Assembly (NCBI GenBank): GCA_017561715.1
Contig: JAFZBN010000002.1
Coordinates: 1 to 64,000, forward strand
Reading direction: 5' to 3'
Length of the DNA stretch: 64,000 bases
From: Clostridiales bacterium
GTDB taxonomy: Bacteria; Bacillota; Clostridia; Saccharofermentanales; Saccharofermentanaceae
The translations under genes were made by a program, and so were the position numbers. Shown here in pieces: positions 53,491 through 62,314 of the stretch (position 1 is the first letter of the stretch; each line of letters starts with the position of its first letter). Under the pieces are notes generated by a model, which was given only the letters and a program-made list of their open reading frames with translations, was not told the origin of the DNA and did not search any database.

Positions 53491-54402
53491 TTAGAGCGTA
53501 CGGACTTTCTCCGCCCACCAGCCTTCACCTTTGAGGATCGTGAACACTTCGTCGTTAAGGACTTCATCCATCTTTTCCTCGGAATCGAAGAATCCGAAGA
53601 TACAGCTTCCGGAACCGGTCATCGCGGCATAGGAAGCGCCATGCTCTTTCATGAGTTCAATGCCGTTTTCGATCTCCGGAACGGCTTCAACGGCCGCCGG
53701 TTCAAGATCGTTGGCCCAATAACGAAAGGCCTTACGGAAACGCTCTTCAGAAGAACCTTCGCCCGACAAAGTCTCTTTCAGGACCTTCTTTTCTTCCAAA
53801 GTCATCGGAACCGCGCCCATTTCGTCAAACGCCGCGTAGCAGGCGGGCGTGGAAACGCCTCTCGACGGTTTCATTAGAAGCACGTGAAGTCCCGAAAGAT
53901 CAGCAAGCGGTGTGACGATCTCGCCGATGCCTTCGCAGAGCGCCGTGCCTCCTGTCAGGAAGAACGGGACATCCGCGCCGATCGAAACGGCGATCTTCTG
54001 AAGATCTTCCCTCGACACTTTTCCCGGGAAGAGCGAATCCATCGCGAGAAGCACCGCGGCCGCGTCGGAGCTGCCTCCGCCGAGTCCCGCCTGGGAAGGG
54101 ATGCGCTTGATAAGATCGATCATGACCTCGGTCTCATCTTCGGAGATGGCGTCGAGGAAGCGCTTTGCCGCCTTATAGACAGTATTCTTCGTGATATCTT
54201 CCGGAAGAGCAGCGCTCGATGAGCGGATCACGATGGGAGATGAAGACGAGTTCTTTTCGCGCGGGAAAGTGCGGACGGTAATCTCGTCACAAAGAGAAAG
54301 CGTCTGAAAAACGCTGTAAAGAAGGTGGTATCCGTCTTCTCTTGTTCCGTCCATCCGCAGAAAAAGATTGATCTTTGCCGGTGCTTTTACCGTAGTTTCC
54401 AT
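53491..54402 (-). CDS. ispE: 4-diphosphocytidyl-2-C-methyl-D-erythritol kinase
   Basis: 303 residues from METTVKAPAKINLFL; an ATG-type start 27 bases upstream lacks a ribosome binding site, while GAGGT lies six bases before the chosen one. A GHMP kinase of the MEP isoprenoid pathway: PAKINLFL and PSQAGLGGGSSDAAAVL (ATP loop) are diagnostic, with a C-terminal TGSGSCIFGF block. It follows veg on the same strand after a terminator, the veg-ispE order seen in Bacillus. Confidence 0.95.
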   Translation of the reverse strand: METTVKAPAKINLFLRMDGTREDGYHLLYSVFQTLSLCDEITVRTFPREKNSSSSPIVIRSSSAALPEDITKNTVYKAAKRFLDAISEDETEVMIDLIKRIPSQAGLGGGSSDAAAVLLAMDSLFPGKVSREDLQKIAVSIGADVPFFLTGGTALCEGIGEIVTPLADLSGLHVLLMKPSRGVSTPACYAAFDEMGAVPMTLEEKKVLKETLSGEGSSEERFRKAFRYWANDLEPAAVEAVPEIENGIELMKEHGASYAAMTGSGSCIFGFFDSEEKMDEVLNDEVFTILKGEGWWAEKVRTL

Positions 54403-54420
54403 ATTGACCTCGTTACATAT

Positions 54421-54473
54421 AAAAAGCAAAAGCCGCTATGTCCACACGAAACGTGTGACTTCCATAGACGGCT
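54421..54473 (-). terminator. Terminator of veg
   Basis: On the minus strand AGCCGTCTATG pairs with CATAGCGGCT and an inner CACACG with TGTG; TTTGCTTTTT follows. It overlaps the space before ispE. Confidence 0.8.
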
Positions 54474-54504
54474 GTTGTGTCTTAGTTTGTTGTTGTAAAG
54501 AAGC

Positions 54505-54768
54505 TCAGCTTGCCTGTGTCTCCGCAACTGTAGCGATGTGGACCGTCTTCGTCAGAACGTCGATGTAGCTGTAGGAAACGGTTTCCTGTGCTGCGTTCGT
54601 CGGTTTTCTGTCACACTTAACGGTGAACATGTTCGGATAACAGTGATCGAGAATTCCTTCGTGTACGATGATTCTCTTTCTTCCGCCGTTGGAAGTCAGG
54701 CGGACTGTGCGTCCGATATAAGACTCAAGATTTTTCTTGCATGCTTCAACATCTGATTTAATGATCAC
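54505..54768 (-). CDS. veg: Veg protein
   Basis: 87 residues. SYIGRTVRLTSNGGRKRIIV and ETVSYSYIDVLTKTVHI match the Veg family; in Bacillus Veg stimulates biofilm-matrix gene expression by antagonising SinR, and no SinR homologue is evident here. The start is GTG at 54768 with GGAGGGAAG upstream. It is driven by a perfect consensus promoter. Confidence 0.93.
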   Translation of the reverse strand: MIIKSDVEACKKNLESYIGRTVRLTSNGGRKRIIVHEGILDHCYPNMFTVKCDRKPTNAAQETVSYSYIDVLTKTVHIATVAETQAS

Positions 54769-54818
54769 TGGTCTTCCCTCCCCATTTTGCTTGTAAAAAG
54801 AATACCTACTGTTACGAA

Positions 54819-54847
54819 ATTATAACAGGGTCAACAAAAGTTGTCAA
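54819..54847 (-). promoter_or_regulatory. Consensus sigma-A promoter of veg
   Basis: The minus strand reads TTGACA (54847-54842), exactly 17 bases, then TATAAT (54824-54819). Both hexamers are perfect. The sequence upstream is A+T-rich. The Bacillus veg promoter is likewise famously strong. Confidence 0.9.
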
Positions 54848-54963
54848 TCAAAAACACAACTTCTTGTGGTGAGTTTGCACAAAAATCCAAAATATAGTGT
54901 TTTATCTTTCTACATTCCTTTTCTGAAAAAAGCGGATTTTTGTAACACATCTGTCATTTTAGG

Positions 54964-54992
54964 TTGGAATTACATAAGGGAAAGCATATAAT
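54964..54992 (+). promoter_or_regulatory. Promoter of fhs
   Basis: TTGGAA (54964-54969), 17 bases, TATAAT (54987-54992). Confidence 0.7.
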
Positions 54993-55005
54993 GATATTCG
55001 TAGTT

Positions 55006-55043
55006 TTTTGCGAAAAGCACCTTCTTTGGTGCCCCATGCAAAA
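55006..55043 (+). other. Nested hairpin in the fhs leader containing the CGAAAAGCAC motif
   Basis: TTTTGC (55006-55011) pairs with GCAAAA (55038-55043), and inside a 5x5 internal loop GCACC (55017-55021) pairs with GGTGC (55028-55032). It forms about seven bases into the predicted transcript. No known folate-riboswitch sequence was recognised. Confidence 0.55.
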
Positions 55044-55087
55044 GGGTTGAAAGAATAGAAAATATTAATATGAAGTGAGGGACGAAT

Positions 55088-56758
55088 ATGCTTAGTGACA
55101 TTGAGATCGCGCGTAATGCCGAAATGCTGCCAATTGAAAAGATCGCGGAGAAACTGGGGATCGAAAGAGATGACCTGGAGTTCTACGGAAAATACAAGGC
55201 GAAGCTTCCGCTTCGTCTCCTCACGGACAGAAAAGATAAAAAGGACGGCAAGCTCGTTCTGGTAACGGCCATGAACCCGACTCCGGCAGGAGAAGGCAAG
55301 ACGACCGTAAGTATCGGGCTTGCGCAGGCTTTAAACAAGCAGAACAAGAACGCGATGCTCGCGCTTCGTGAGCCTTCCCTCGGACCGGTATTCGGTATCA
55401 AGGGCGGTGCCGCAGGCGGCGGATATTCCCAGGTCGTTCCGATGGATGACATCAACCTGCATTTCACAGGTGACCTTCATGCCATCACTTCCGCAAATAA
55501 CCTTCTGGCGGCCATGATCGACAACCACCTTTATCAGGGAAATGAACTGAACCTCGATAAGGACCGTATCCTCTGGAAGCGCTGCCTCGACATGAACGAC
55601 CGTGCCCTTAGAAGCCTTAACCTCGGTGTAGGCGGCGGTGTCAACGGTGTTCCGAGAAACGAAGTATTCTCCATCACCGCGGCATCTGAGATCATGGCGA
55701 TCCTGTGTCTGGCTTCCGATATGGAAGACCTTAAGAAGCGCCTGGCGAACATCGCGATCGCTTACGACATGGACGGCAACATCGTACGTGCTTCCGCTCT
55801 GAAGGCAGAAGGCGCGATGAGCGTTCTTCTCAAAGACGCGATCTGCCCGAACCTCGTTCAGTCCCTCGAGCACACACCGGCACTCATCCACGGCGGTCCG
55901 TTTGCGAACATCGCTCACGGCTGTAACAGCATCATCGCCACCAAGATGGCTCTGAAGCTCGCCGATATCGTCGTTACAGAGGCAGGCTTCGGTGCTGACC
56001 TCGGCGCCGAGAAGTTCCTTGACATCAAGTGCAGGACCGCAGGCATCTGGCCGAACGCCGTAGTCATCGTTGCTACCGTTCGTTCCCTTAAGTACAATGC
56101 CGGCATCCCGAAGGAAGAGCTCAACAAGCCGAACGCAGAGGCTGTTGCCGCAGGCTTCCCGAACCTCGCCAAGCATATCGAAAACATCCTGAGCTACGGC
56201 ATCCCGTGTGTCGTTGCCAGCAACCAGTTCCTCACAGATACCGAGGAAGAGCTCGAGACACTGCGTCGTCTCTGCGAAGAAAAGGGCGCTACATTCGCTC
56301 CTGCACAGATCTTCGCCAAGGGCGGCGACGGCGGACAGGAACTCGCTGATAAGGTACTTGCCGCTATCGATACACCTGCTGACGGACCGCACTACATGTA
56401 CGATCTGGATATGCCGGTCGAAAAGAAGATCGAAGCGATCGCCAAGAACATCTATGGCGCAGCGAACGTCGAGATCCTGCCGGAAGCCATGAAGAAGATC
56501 GAAGACTTCACCAAGGCCGGCTTCGGTAATACTCCTGTATGTATCGCCAAGACACAGTATTCCCTGTCCGATAACCTCAAGGTGCTCGGCCGTCCGGAAG
56601 GATTCACTCTTACCGTCCGTGACATCTGGCTGTCTGCAGGCGCAGGCTTCCTCGTAGCCCTGACCGGTGCGATCGTTACCATGCCGGGTCTTCCGAAGCA
56701 TCCGGCCGCTATGGATATCGATATCGATGCCAACGGCGTGATCGAAGGACTGTTCTGA
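55088..56758 (+). CDS. fhs: Formate-tetrahydrofolate ligase
   Basis: 556 residues. Makes 10-formyl-tetrahydrofolate from formate, THF and ATP, feeding purine synthesis and, in acetogens, the Wood-Ljungdahl methyl branch. The P-loop is TPAGEGKT (65-72); [20 protein letters not shown] and [10 protein letters not shown] are conserved. The 3'-adjacent serine-hydrolase-like gene starts six bases after its stop. No acetyl-CoA synthase genes are in view, so acetogenesis cannot be claimed. Confidence 0.97.
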   Translation: MLSDIEIARNAEMLPIEKIAEKLGIERDDLEFYGKYKAKLPLRLLTDRKDKKDGKLVLVTAMNPTPAGEGKTTVSIGLAQALNKQNKNAMLALREPSLGPVFGIKGGAAGGGYSQVVPMDDINLHFTGDLHAITSANNLLAAMIDNHLYQGNELNLDKDRILWKRCLDMNDRALRSLNLGVGGGVNGVPRNEVFSITAASEIMAILCLASDMEDLKKRLANIAIAYDMDGNIVRASALKAEGAMSVLLKDAICPNLVQSLEHTPALIHGGPFANIAHGCNSIIATKMALKLADIVVTEAGFGADLGAEKFLDIKCRTAGIWPNAVVIVATVRSLKYNAGIPKEELNKPNAEAVAAGFPNLAKHIENILSYGIPCVVASNQFLTDTEEELETLRRLCEEKGATFAPAQIFAKGGDGGQELADKVLAAIDTPADGPHYMYDLDMPVEKKIEAIAKNIYGAANVEILPEAMKKIEDFTKAGFGNTPVCIAKTQYSLSDNLKVLGRPEGFTLTVRDIWLSAGAGFLVALTGAIVTMPGLPKHPAAMDIDIDANGVIEGLF

Positions 56759-56764
56759 TAATCT

Positions 56765-58060
56765 ATGAAGAATCCGAAAAGTAATTACATCGGAGAAGCG
56801 CGGCGAATCAAAAGGAACCGCATGATCATCCGCGGCATCGTAGCCGGTGTCGTGCTGCTCATCGTGGGATTCGCCATCTTCTTCAGGTACATCCTTTCGC
56901 TGAAAAAGGACATTGATTCCGAGTTTACGGGGACTTCGGCCACTACGGTCCGTCCTTCTTCCGAAATCTCGGAAACCTCTTCCGATGTAACTGACCCTTC
57001 GGAAACTCCCGTCTCAGAGACCGAAACGGTCCCGCCGACGACAGATCCGAACGTAACGGGGCCCGACGCGACTTCCGAAACACAGGAACCTGACACGACC
57101 ACAGCACCCGAAGGTAGTGACGGCAGCGAAGGTGGCGAAGATACCACGACGACCACCACCGTCAATCTTCTTCCCGATGACTGGAGCGACCGCCCGTCGG
57201 TGCTTTTCCCGACGAAATATCCGCTTCAGACAGTTACTCACGCCGAGCGCGACCAGTCCTATACGAGCCTGAAACACGCGGTCAAGCAGTATATCGAAGA
57301 GCACAAGGATGCCAGGGTCGGTTTTTACTACATCAATCTGAATACCAGCGAAGCCTTCGGATATAACGAATCGCAGCCTTTTGTCGTCGGTTCGTCGATC
57401 TATCTTCCGCTGACGATGATGCTCTACGATGACGTCAGGGCAGGAACGAGATCTCTGGATATCGCCCTGGCTTTCCAAAAGTCGAACCTCAGCAGCGAGA
57501 CCTCCAGCAAGATGAAGGAAGTCCCGGACGGGAAACAGTTCTTCCTTTATCAGCTTGCGTACCTCGCGCTTTGCGACGGCGACAGTGCCGCGATGAACAT
57601 GGTCCTCGGGCAGATGGGTGACACGGACGCTCTGATGGAGCGTCTTGCGCAGATGTGTTCGTGCATCGACTATACGGCGGTTCAAAACTACTTCGACTAT
57701 TCCGGCAAACAGCAGTCCGGCGATCACAGATCCTCTGCCTACGATCTGGCCAATTTCGCCGAGATGCTCTACTGGCGCTATATGTCCTATCCGCAGGATT
57801 ATCAGAACCTGATCGACGCTCTGGGAAACGCGGACCGATCGTCCGGTATCGGAAGCGCGATCCCTTCCGATGTGCTTTTCCTGCATCGAAGCGGAACCAA
57901 CACCGATTTTCACAGTGAATCGGACGTCGGCATCATGCTGGGCGCCGAACCTGTCGTCGTCTGCGTGACCGTAGAAGCGGCAACTCCCGCGGAAGCCAAA
58001 GAGATCCAGGCAGCGCTCGGAGCACTGGTATATAATTTCATCAGTTACTGTCACGCGTGA
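56765..58060 (+). CDS. Membrane-anchored class A beta-lactamase-like protein, probably inactive
   Basis: 431 residues. A basic N-terminus and one transmembrane helix (about 20-42) precede a Thr/Ser/Glu/Pro-rich linker (about 55-135). The last 280 residues follow the class A beta-lactamase fold. At the place of the SxxK motif it reads S-S-I-Y (210-213, then LPLTMM), so the general-base Lys is Tyr. The SDN position reads GDS and the KTG position RSG. Loss of these residues points to a non-catalytic, perhaps peptidoglycan-sensing, protein. There is no clear ribosome binding site six bases after fhs, suggesting translational coupling. Confidence 0.8.
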   Translation: MKNPKSNYIGEARRIKRNRMIIRGIVAGVVLLIVGFAIFFRYILSLKKDIDSEFTGTSATTVRPSSEISETSSDVTDPSETPVSETETVPPTTDPNVTGPDATSETQEPDTTTAPEGSDGSEGGEDTTTTTTVNLLPDDWSDRPSVLFPTKYPLQTVTHAERDQSYTSLKHAVKQYIEEHKDARVGFYYINLNTSEAFGYNESQPFVVGSSIYLPLTMMLYDDVRAGTRSLDIALAFQKSNLSSETSSKMKEVPDGKQFFLYQLAYLALCDGDSAAMNMVLGQMGDTDALMERLAQMCSCIDYTAVQNYFDYSGKQQSGDHRSSAYDLANFAEMLYWRYMSYPQDYQNLIDALGNADRSSGIGSAIPSDVLFLHRSGTNTDFHSESDVGIMLGAEPVVVCVTVEAATPAEAKEIQAALGALVYNFISYCHA

Positions 58061-58068
58061 GTATTTTA

Positions 58069-58077
58069 TGATATAAT
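58069..58077 (+). promoter_or_regulatory. Extended -10 of the SRP RNA gene
   Basis: TGATATAAT lies 14 bases before the start of the RNA; the -35 (TGTCAC) is poor. Confidence 0.6.
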
Positions 58078-58090
58078 TTCTTCGTATTTT

Positions 58091-58238
58091 CGTCCCGGGT
58101 GGTCTACAGTTGGCGGTGGGTCTTGTGCGATGCGAGCCTGTGAACCCTGTCAGGTCCGGAAGGAAGCAGCAGTAAGCGGTCACTCGCATGTGCCGCAAGG
58201 GTGCTTGCCCCGACTGTAGTCCAGCCGGGACGATTTTT
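58091..58238 (+). ncRNA. ffs: Signal recognition particle RNA, small bacterial type
   Basis: The apical hairpin has the diagnostic GTCAGGTCCGGAAGGAAGCA and AGCGG segments (about 58148-58180). The two ends pair perfectly (CGTCCCGG at 58091-58098 with CCGGGACG at 58225-58232), and ATTTTT follows as a terminator. At about 140 bases without an Alu domain it is the 4.5S-like form, shorter than the Bacillus 6S-like SRP RNA. It directs Ffh to signal sequences on ribosomes. Its place just before dnaX is a conserved neighbourhood. Confidence 0.95.
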
Positions 58239-58268
58239 AGTTTTCCGTTTGAAAAGAAGGAGGGCCCT

Positions 58269-60521
58269 ATGGAACATGTCGCACTGTACAGACTTTACCG
58301 TCCGATGAACTTCGACGACATCGTCGAGCAGGAACATGCTGTTGCGGCACTTCGCCAGTCCGTTATCCTCGGCAAGATCGGCCACGCGTATCTTTTCTGC
58401 GGAACCAGAGGCACCGGTAAGACCTCCATCGCGAAGGTCTTCTCCCGTGCGATCAACTGTCAGCACCCCGTTAACGGCAACCCATGTAATGAATGCGAGA
58501 TCTGTAAAGGCGTCATCGACGGCTCTCTTCTCGACGTCATCGAAATGGACGCCGCCAGTAACAACAGTGTCGACAATATTCGCCGCATCTGTGACGAAGT
58601 CATGTTCATGCCGGCGAAAGCCAAGTATAAAGTGTACATCATCGACGAGGTCCACATGCTCTCGACCGGTGCTTTTAACGCTCTGTTAAAGACACTCGAA
58701 GAGCCGCCGGCCCACGCGGTATTCCTTCTTGCGACCACCGAGCCGCACAGGATCCCGGCAACGATCCTTTCCCGCTGCCAGCGCTATGACTTCCGTCGTA
58801 TCAGCAACGAAAGCATCGTAAAGCGTCTTTCCTATATTTCTGAAAAGCAGAAGATCTCCATCGAGCCGGACGCTCTCTCCGCGATCGCCACGATCGGTGA
58901 CGGCGCGCTCCGTGACTCCGTCTCTCTTCTGGACCAGGTCAGCACGACCTCGGGCGGAAAGACGATCACCAGAGACGATATTCTCCGGATCACCGGTATC
59001 GTAGATGAGGCCTTTCTCAATAAGTTCGCGACCGCGCTTCTCGAAGGCCGCGCCGCGGATCTTCTCCCGCTTTGCAGGGAACTCGCGATGGACGGCCGTG
59101 ACCTGATCCGCTTTAATCTCGATCTGGCCCAGTATTTCAGAAACATCCTGGTCACCCAGATCTCCCCTGCTCCGCAGACTCTGATCGAATCGACATCTTC
59201 CGCGATCGCCGCTATGAAAGCACTTGGCTCCAGAACCGATTCGACCACGCTCCTCTTCTTTATCTCTCGTCTTTCGGATCTGACCAATGAACTGAAGTGG
59301 TCCCCGTCCGCAAGAACTTCGTTTGAGATCATGATGCTGCGTCTCGCGGCAAGAGGAAATAAGATCGCTCCACCGGTCGTTCCGCCGCTTAAGACGGCTG
59401 CACCCGCACCTGCGGCAGCTCCTGTCGCCGCTCCTGTAGCGACTCCGGCTCCTGTTCCGGCACCTGCTCCCGAAGCGCCCGCGATCGCAAAAGCACCTGT
59501 CGCTCCGGCTCCATCAGAAATAAAAGAAGAAGTAAAACCGGCACCGGTTCCGGCTGTCGCTGCTGCGCCTGCCCCGGCACCGAAGGAGCCCGAAGCGGTT
59601 CCTGCCATTGCCAAGGCAATGACGCCTCCGCCGGTCATCGATAAACCGATCGCGGATAAGCCGATCCCGGCCATCGCGAAGCCGGCTGAAGAAAAGCCTG
59701 TCGAGACCAAAGCGGCAGAAGAAAAGCCCGCCGAAGTCAAGACCGCTGAACCGAAGGTCGTTACTCCGCCGCCGGTACTTGACGATATCACAGCTCCCCC
59801 GCCGGCTCCGGATATGGACTTCATGGCGGATTCTGCCCCCAATATCCCGGCACCGTCCGATGATGATGTTCCGGAAGAAGTCCCACAGGAAGATCTTCCC
59901 GATGCCGCCGAGCTTTCCAAGACGCAGCCGACATCCCCGAATCTTCACAAGGCATTCTCTTCCGAGCATGTAAGCGAAGGCCAGAACACCAATCTCGCAA
60001 AGGCCGCGAGAGAACCGGAAGTCCGCGTTCCCGATATGCCGAACGATATCCTGATGCCGGATGATGTTCCCGCACCTGTCAAAGCACCGGCTAAGGCGCC
60101 GGTTTCGAACCTGCAGAAGGTCATCCACGGAAACGGCGGAGATGCTTTTAGCGCGGCAAGATCCGAATTTCTGGATTATCTGAAGAAAGACTATACTTTC
60201 GAATATATGTACATGTGCGACTGTAAGCTCACCTGGGAAGACCAGACAGTGTGGTGCATCATGCCGGACAGTTTCTCGCAGAGTATCGATGATATCCGCG
60301 GGAACCCGATCATCATGACCCATCTTCTGTCGATCTGCCAGAAGCACGAACCGTCACTTCTTCATGTAAATGTGGTGACGCAGCAGGCATTCGACACGAA
60401 GGATTCTTCCGGATCAGGAGACGGCGCGACAGGCACTCCCGAGCGTCCGGACTGGGTAAAGGCAGTAGAAAAAGTCAGTGAGGAAAACGGTATCCCATTG
60501 ACACACGTTAAAGATATGTAG
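58269..60521 (+). CDS. dnaX: DNA polymerase III gamma/tau subunit
   Basis: 750 residues from MEHVALYRLYRP with GAAGGAGGG nine bases upstream; the frame extends back into the SRP RNA but that part is not protein. Walker A GTRGTGKT (45-52), zinc cysteines 64, 73, 76 and 79, and Walker B YIIDEVHML near 127 define the clamp-loader ATPase. Residues about 375-620 are a long Pro/Ala/Lys-rich, probably disordered linker before a conserved C-terminal domain. I saw no clear slippery heptamer for a programmed frameshift. Confidence 0.96.
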   Translation: MEHVALYRLYRPMNFDDIVEQEHAVAALRQSVILGKIGHAYLFCGTRGTGKTSIAKVFSRAINCQHPVNGNPCNECEICKGVIDGSLLDVIEMDAASNNSVDNIRRICDEVMFMPAKAKYKVYIIDEVHMLSTGAFNALLKTLEEPPAHAVFLLATTEPHRIPATILSRCQRYDFRRISNESIVKRLSYISEKQKISIEPDALSAIATIGDGALRDSVSLLDQVSTTSGGKTITRDDILRITGIVDEAFLNKFATALLEGRAADLLPLCRELAMDGRDLIRFNLDLAQYFRNILVTQISPAPQTLIESTSSAIAAMKALGSRTDSTTLLFFISRLSDLTNELKWSPSARTSFEIMMLRLAARGNKIAPPVVPPLKTAAPAPAAAPVAAPVATPAPVPAPAPEAPAIAKAPVAPAPSEIKEEVKPAPVPAVAAAPAPAPKEPEAVPAIAKAMTPPPVIDKPIADKPIPAIAKPAEEKPVETKAAEEKPAEVKTAEPKVVTPPPVLDDITAPPPAPDMDFMADSAPNIPAPSDDDVPEEVPQEDLPDAAELSKTQPTSPNLHKAFSSEHVSEGQNTNLAKAAREPEVRVPDMPNDILMPDDVPAPVKAPAKAPVSNLQKVIHGNGGDAFSAARSEFLDYLKKDYTFEYMYMCDCKLTWEDQTVWCIMPDSFSQSIDDIRGNPIIMTHLLSICQKHEPSLLHVNVVTQQAFDTKDSSGSGDGATGTPERPDWVKAVEKVSEENGIPLTHVKDM

Positions 60522-60556
60522 TTTTATGTCATTAGATATTTAAGGAGGAAAAGAGA

Positions 60557-60901
60557 ATGGCAAAAGGATTTCGAGGTGGATTCGGCGGCATGGGCGGCGG
60601 CAACATGGGCGCGCTTATGCAGCAGGCACAGAAGATGCAGCGTGACATCGAAGCAGCAAAGGCTGAGATCGAGGCTATGGAAGTAGACGCTACGGCAGGT
60701 GGCGGAGTCGTCAAGATCGTCATCTCCGGTACTCATGAGATCAAGTCTCTTGAGATCGATCCGTCCGCGGTTGATCCGGACGATGTCGAGATGCTTCAGG
60801 ATCTGATCATCGCCGCTTATAACGAAGCTGCAAGAAAGCTCGCAGAGATCTCTGCGGAGAAAATGGCCAAGGCAACAGGCGGAGCGAAGCTTCCGTTCTG
60901 A
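60557..60901 (+). CDS. ybaB: YbaB/EbfC nucleoid-associated protein
   Basis: 114 residues with a Gly/Met-rich start (FRGGFGGMGGGNMGALMQQA) then the dimeric DNA-binding fold (AQKMQRDIEAAKAEIEAMEV). AAGGAGG precedes the ATG. It is between dnaX and recR, as in most bacteria. Confidence 0.96.
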   Translation: MAKGFRGGFGGMGGGNMGALMQQAQKMQRDIEAAKAEIEAMEVDATAGGGVVKIVISGTHEIKSLEIDPSAVDPDDVEMLQDLIIAAYNEAARKLAEISAEKMAKATGGAKLPF

Positions 60902-60925
60902 TCCCCGTATCGGAAGGAATAGACT

Positions 60926-61528
60926 ATGGCAAGGTACTCTCCGAGTGTCGCAAAACTGATCTCTGAATTAGGAAAGCTTCCGGGCGTCGGGCCGAAATCA
61001 GCCCAGCGCCTGGCTTTTCATATTCTTGCCATGCAGCAGGAAGACGTAAAATCTCTTTCTGACGCGCTTATGGAGGCAAGGACTTCTACCCGTCTTTGTT
61101 CTGTCTGCCAGAACTTCACGGATTCCGAGGTCTGCCCGATCTGCTCCGATCCCAAGCGCGATAAGAGCACGATCTGCGTCGTCGAAAACCCCAGAGACGT
61201 TTCCACGATGGAAAGAATGCGCGACTATAACGGTCTCTACCACGTTCTGCACGGTGTATATTCTCCGCTCAATAACGTCGGACTTGATGAGATCAAGATC
61301 AAAGAACTCATCCAGAGACTTCGCGAAAATCCGGAAACGAAAGAGGTCATCATCGCGACCAACCAGACAGCGGAAGGCGAAGCGACCGCGATGTATCTCG
61401 GCCGTCTGATCAAACCGTCCGGCATCAAGGTCACACGTATCGCCTCCGGACTTCCGATGGGATCTGACCTGGAATACGCGGACGACGTCACGCTTTCCAA
61501 AGCGATGCAGGCGCGTCACGAATTCTGA
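60926..61528 (+). CDS. recR: Recombination mediator RecR
   Basis: 200 residues. The helix-hairpin-helix ([20 protein letters not shown]), four-cysteine zinc finger ([16 protein letters not shown]) and Toprim domain ([16 protein letters not shown]) are all present. It loads RecA at gaps with RecO and RecF. Confidence 0.97.
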   Translation: MARYSPSVAKLISELGKLPGVGPKSAQRLAFHILAMQQEDVKSLSDALMEARTSTRLCSVCQNFTDSEVCPICSDPKRDKSTICVVENPRDVSTMERMRDYNGLYHVLHGVYSPLNNVGLDEIKIKELIQRLRENPETKEVIIATNQTAEGEATAMYLGRLIKPSGIKVTRIASGLPMGSDLEYADDVTLSKAMQARHEF

Positions 61529-61551
61529 ACAGGAATGAATCGATAAAACAA

Positions 61552-61591
61552 AAAGACTGCCGAAGGAAACCCGAGGCAGTCTTTCTTTTTT
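61552..61591. terminator. Bidirectional terminator between recR and the DivIC-like gene
   Basis: AAAGACTGCC / GGCAGTCTTT, a 10-bp perfect stem, has CTTTTTT after it on the plus strand and TTTTTGTTTT on the minus strand. Confidence 0.9.
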
Positions 61592-61606
61592 CATTTTCAA
61601 CCGGTA

Positions 61607-61900
61607 TTACTCTTCCGCAGTTCTAAATACCGTCTCGCCCGGCATGACCATGCCCAAGGACTCTCTGGCGATCTCTTCTACGTAATCATCGGAACCGGCG
61701 TTGCGCGTCCTGTCCACCGTATCGGCATATTCGGCACTTGCCTGCGCCGCAGCGACTTCCAGTTCCCGGGATCTCTTTTCCACACGCTGACGCATCTCGC
61801 GCTCTTTATTGAGTCGTACGAGTACCATCGCAAATACGACGACGAAGAACACAAAAATGATGACTTTCCAAACCGGAGATTTGCGCTGTCTGTGCTTCAT
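61607..61900 (-). CDS. DivIC/FtsB-family septum formation initiator
   Basis: 97 residues. A short basic N-terminus, one transmembrane helix (about 12-29), a coiled coil (about 30-65) and the C-terminal ARESLGMVMPGETVFRT typical of the family (E-x-A-R-x-x-L-x-M-V-x-P-G-E). It bridges the divisome with FtsL and DivIB. It is downstream of rqcP, the same neighbourhood as divIC in Bacillus. Confidence 0.93.
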   Translation of the reverse strand: MKHRQRKSPVWKVIIFVFFVVVFAMVLVRLNKEREMRQRVEKRSRELEVAAAQASAEYADTVDRTRNAGSDDYVEEIARESLGMVMPGETVFRTAEE

Positions 61901-61949
61901 AGAGTCCTTTCCTCTGAGATTAGATATTTTCTTAACATATTTATCTCAT

Positions 61950-61986
61950 AAAAAAGCACTTCTGTATCTTCTTTCGAAGCATTTGT
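61950..61986 (-). terminator. Weak terminator after rqcP
   Basis: On the minus strand ATGCTTC pairs with GAAGTGC (with G-T pairs) and TTTTTT follows. The right arm carries the GTGCTTTT motif. Confidence 0.5.
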
Positions 61987-62000
61987 AACTGAATTGTAAG

Positions 62001-62258
62001 TTACTCGACCTCGGTCCCCTCGAGAAGTTCGTACATCTCGGAAGCTTCTTCTTTTCGGACGGTCTCCTTGATGGTCAGGATGCGGAAACGGGTCTCGCCG
62101 TTACCGAACTTGATCGTGACGATATCGCCGACCTTGACTTCCGTTCCCGGCTTTGCGACCTTGTCGTTGATCAGGACACGGCCCGCGGAACAGACCTCGT
62201 TGGCAACGGTCCTTCTTTTTACCACGCGGGAAACCTTGAGATATTTATCGATACGCAT
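62001..62258 (-). CDS. rqcP: S4-domain ribosome quality-control factor RqcP
   Basis: 85 residues, an Hsp15-like S4 RNA-binding domain from the first residue (MRIDKYLKVSRVVKRRTVAN). In Bacillus RqcP (YabO) works with RqcH to add Ala tails to stalled chains on 50S subunits. Its neighbour toward the 3' side is the DivIC-like gene, as in Bacillus. Confidence 0.92.
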   Translation of the reverse strand: MRIDKYLKVSRVVKRRTVANEVCSAGRVLINDKVAKPGTEVKVGDIVTIKFGNGETRFRILTIKETVRKEEASEMYELLEGTEVE

Positions 62259-62303
62259 TCTATACTCCTTATCGGCCGAAAGGCCTCTTATATCTATTCT
62301 TCT

Positions 62304-62314
62304 CGAAAAGCACC
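62304..62314 (-). repeat. GGTGCTTTTCG motif abutting a stop codon
   Basis: On the minus strand the motif begins inside the TAG stop of the small hypothetical gene that ends at 62314. Confidence 0.6.

Larger units (their letters stand above)
54769..55087. other. Divergent control region between veg and fhs
   Basis: A 319-base gap holding the veg promoter, a distant inverted repeat (CAAAAATCC near 54890 with GGATTTTTG near 54944), the fhs promoter and the fhs leader hairpin. No reading frame is credible here. Confidence 0.7.

Noticed and set aside
58188..58268. 27-codon upstream extension of dnaX
   Set aside because: This part is the 3' half of the SRP RNA; GGAGGG precedes the ATG at 58269.
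58832..59920. 362-codon minus-strand Gly/Ala/Ser-rich frame
   Set aside because: Antisense to the Pro/Ala-rich linker of dnaX; composition is a by-product of that linker.
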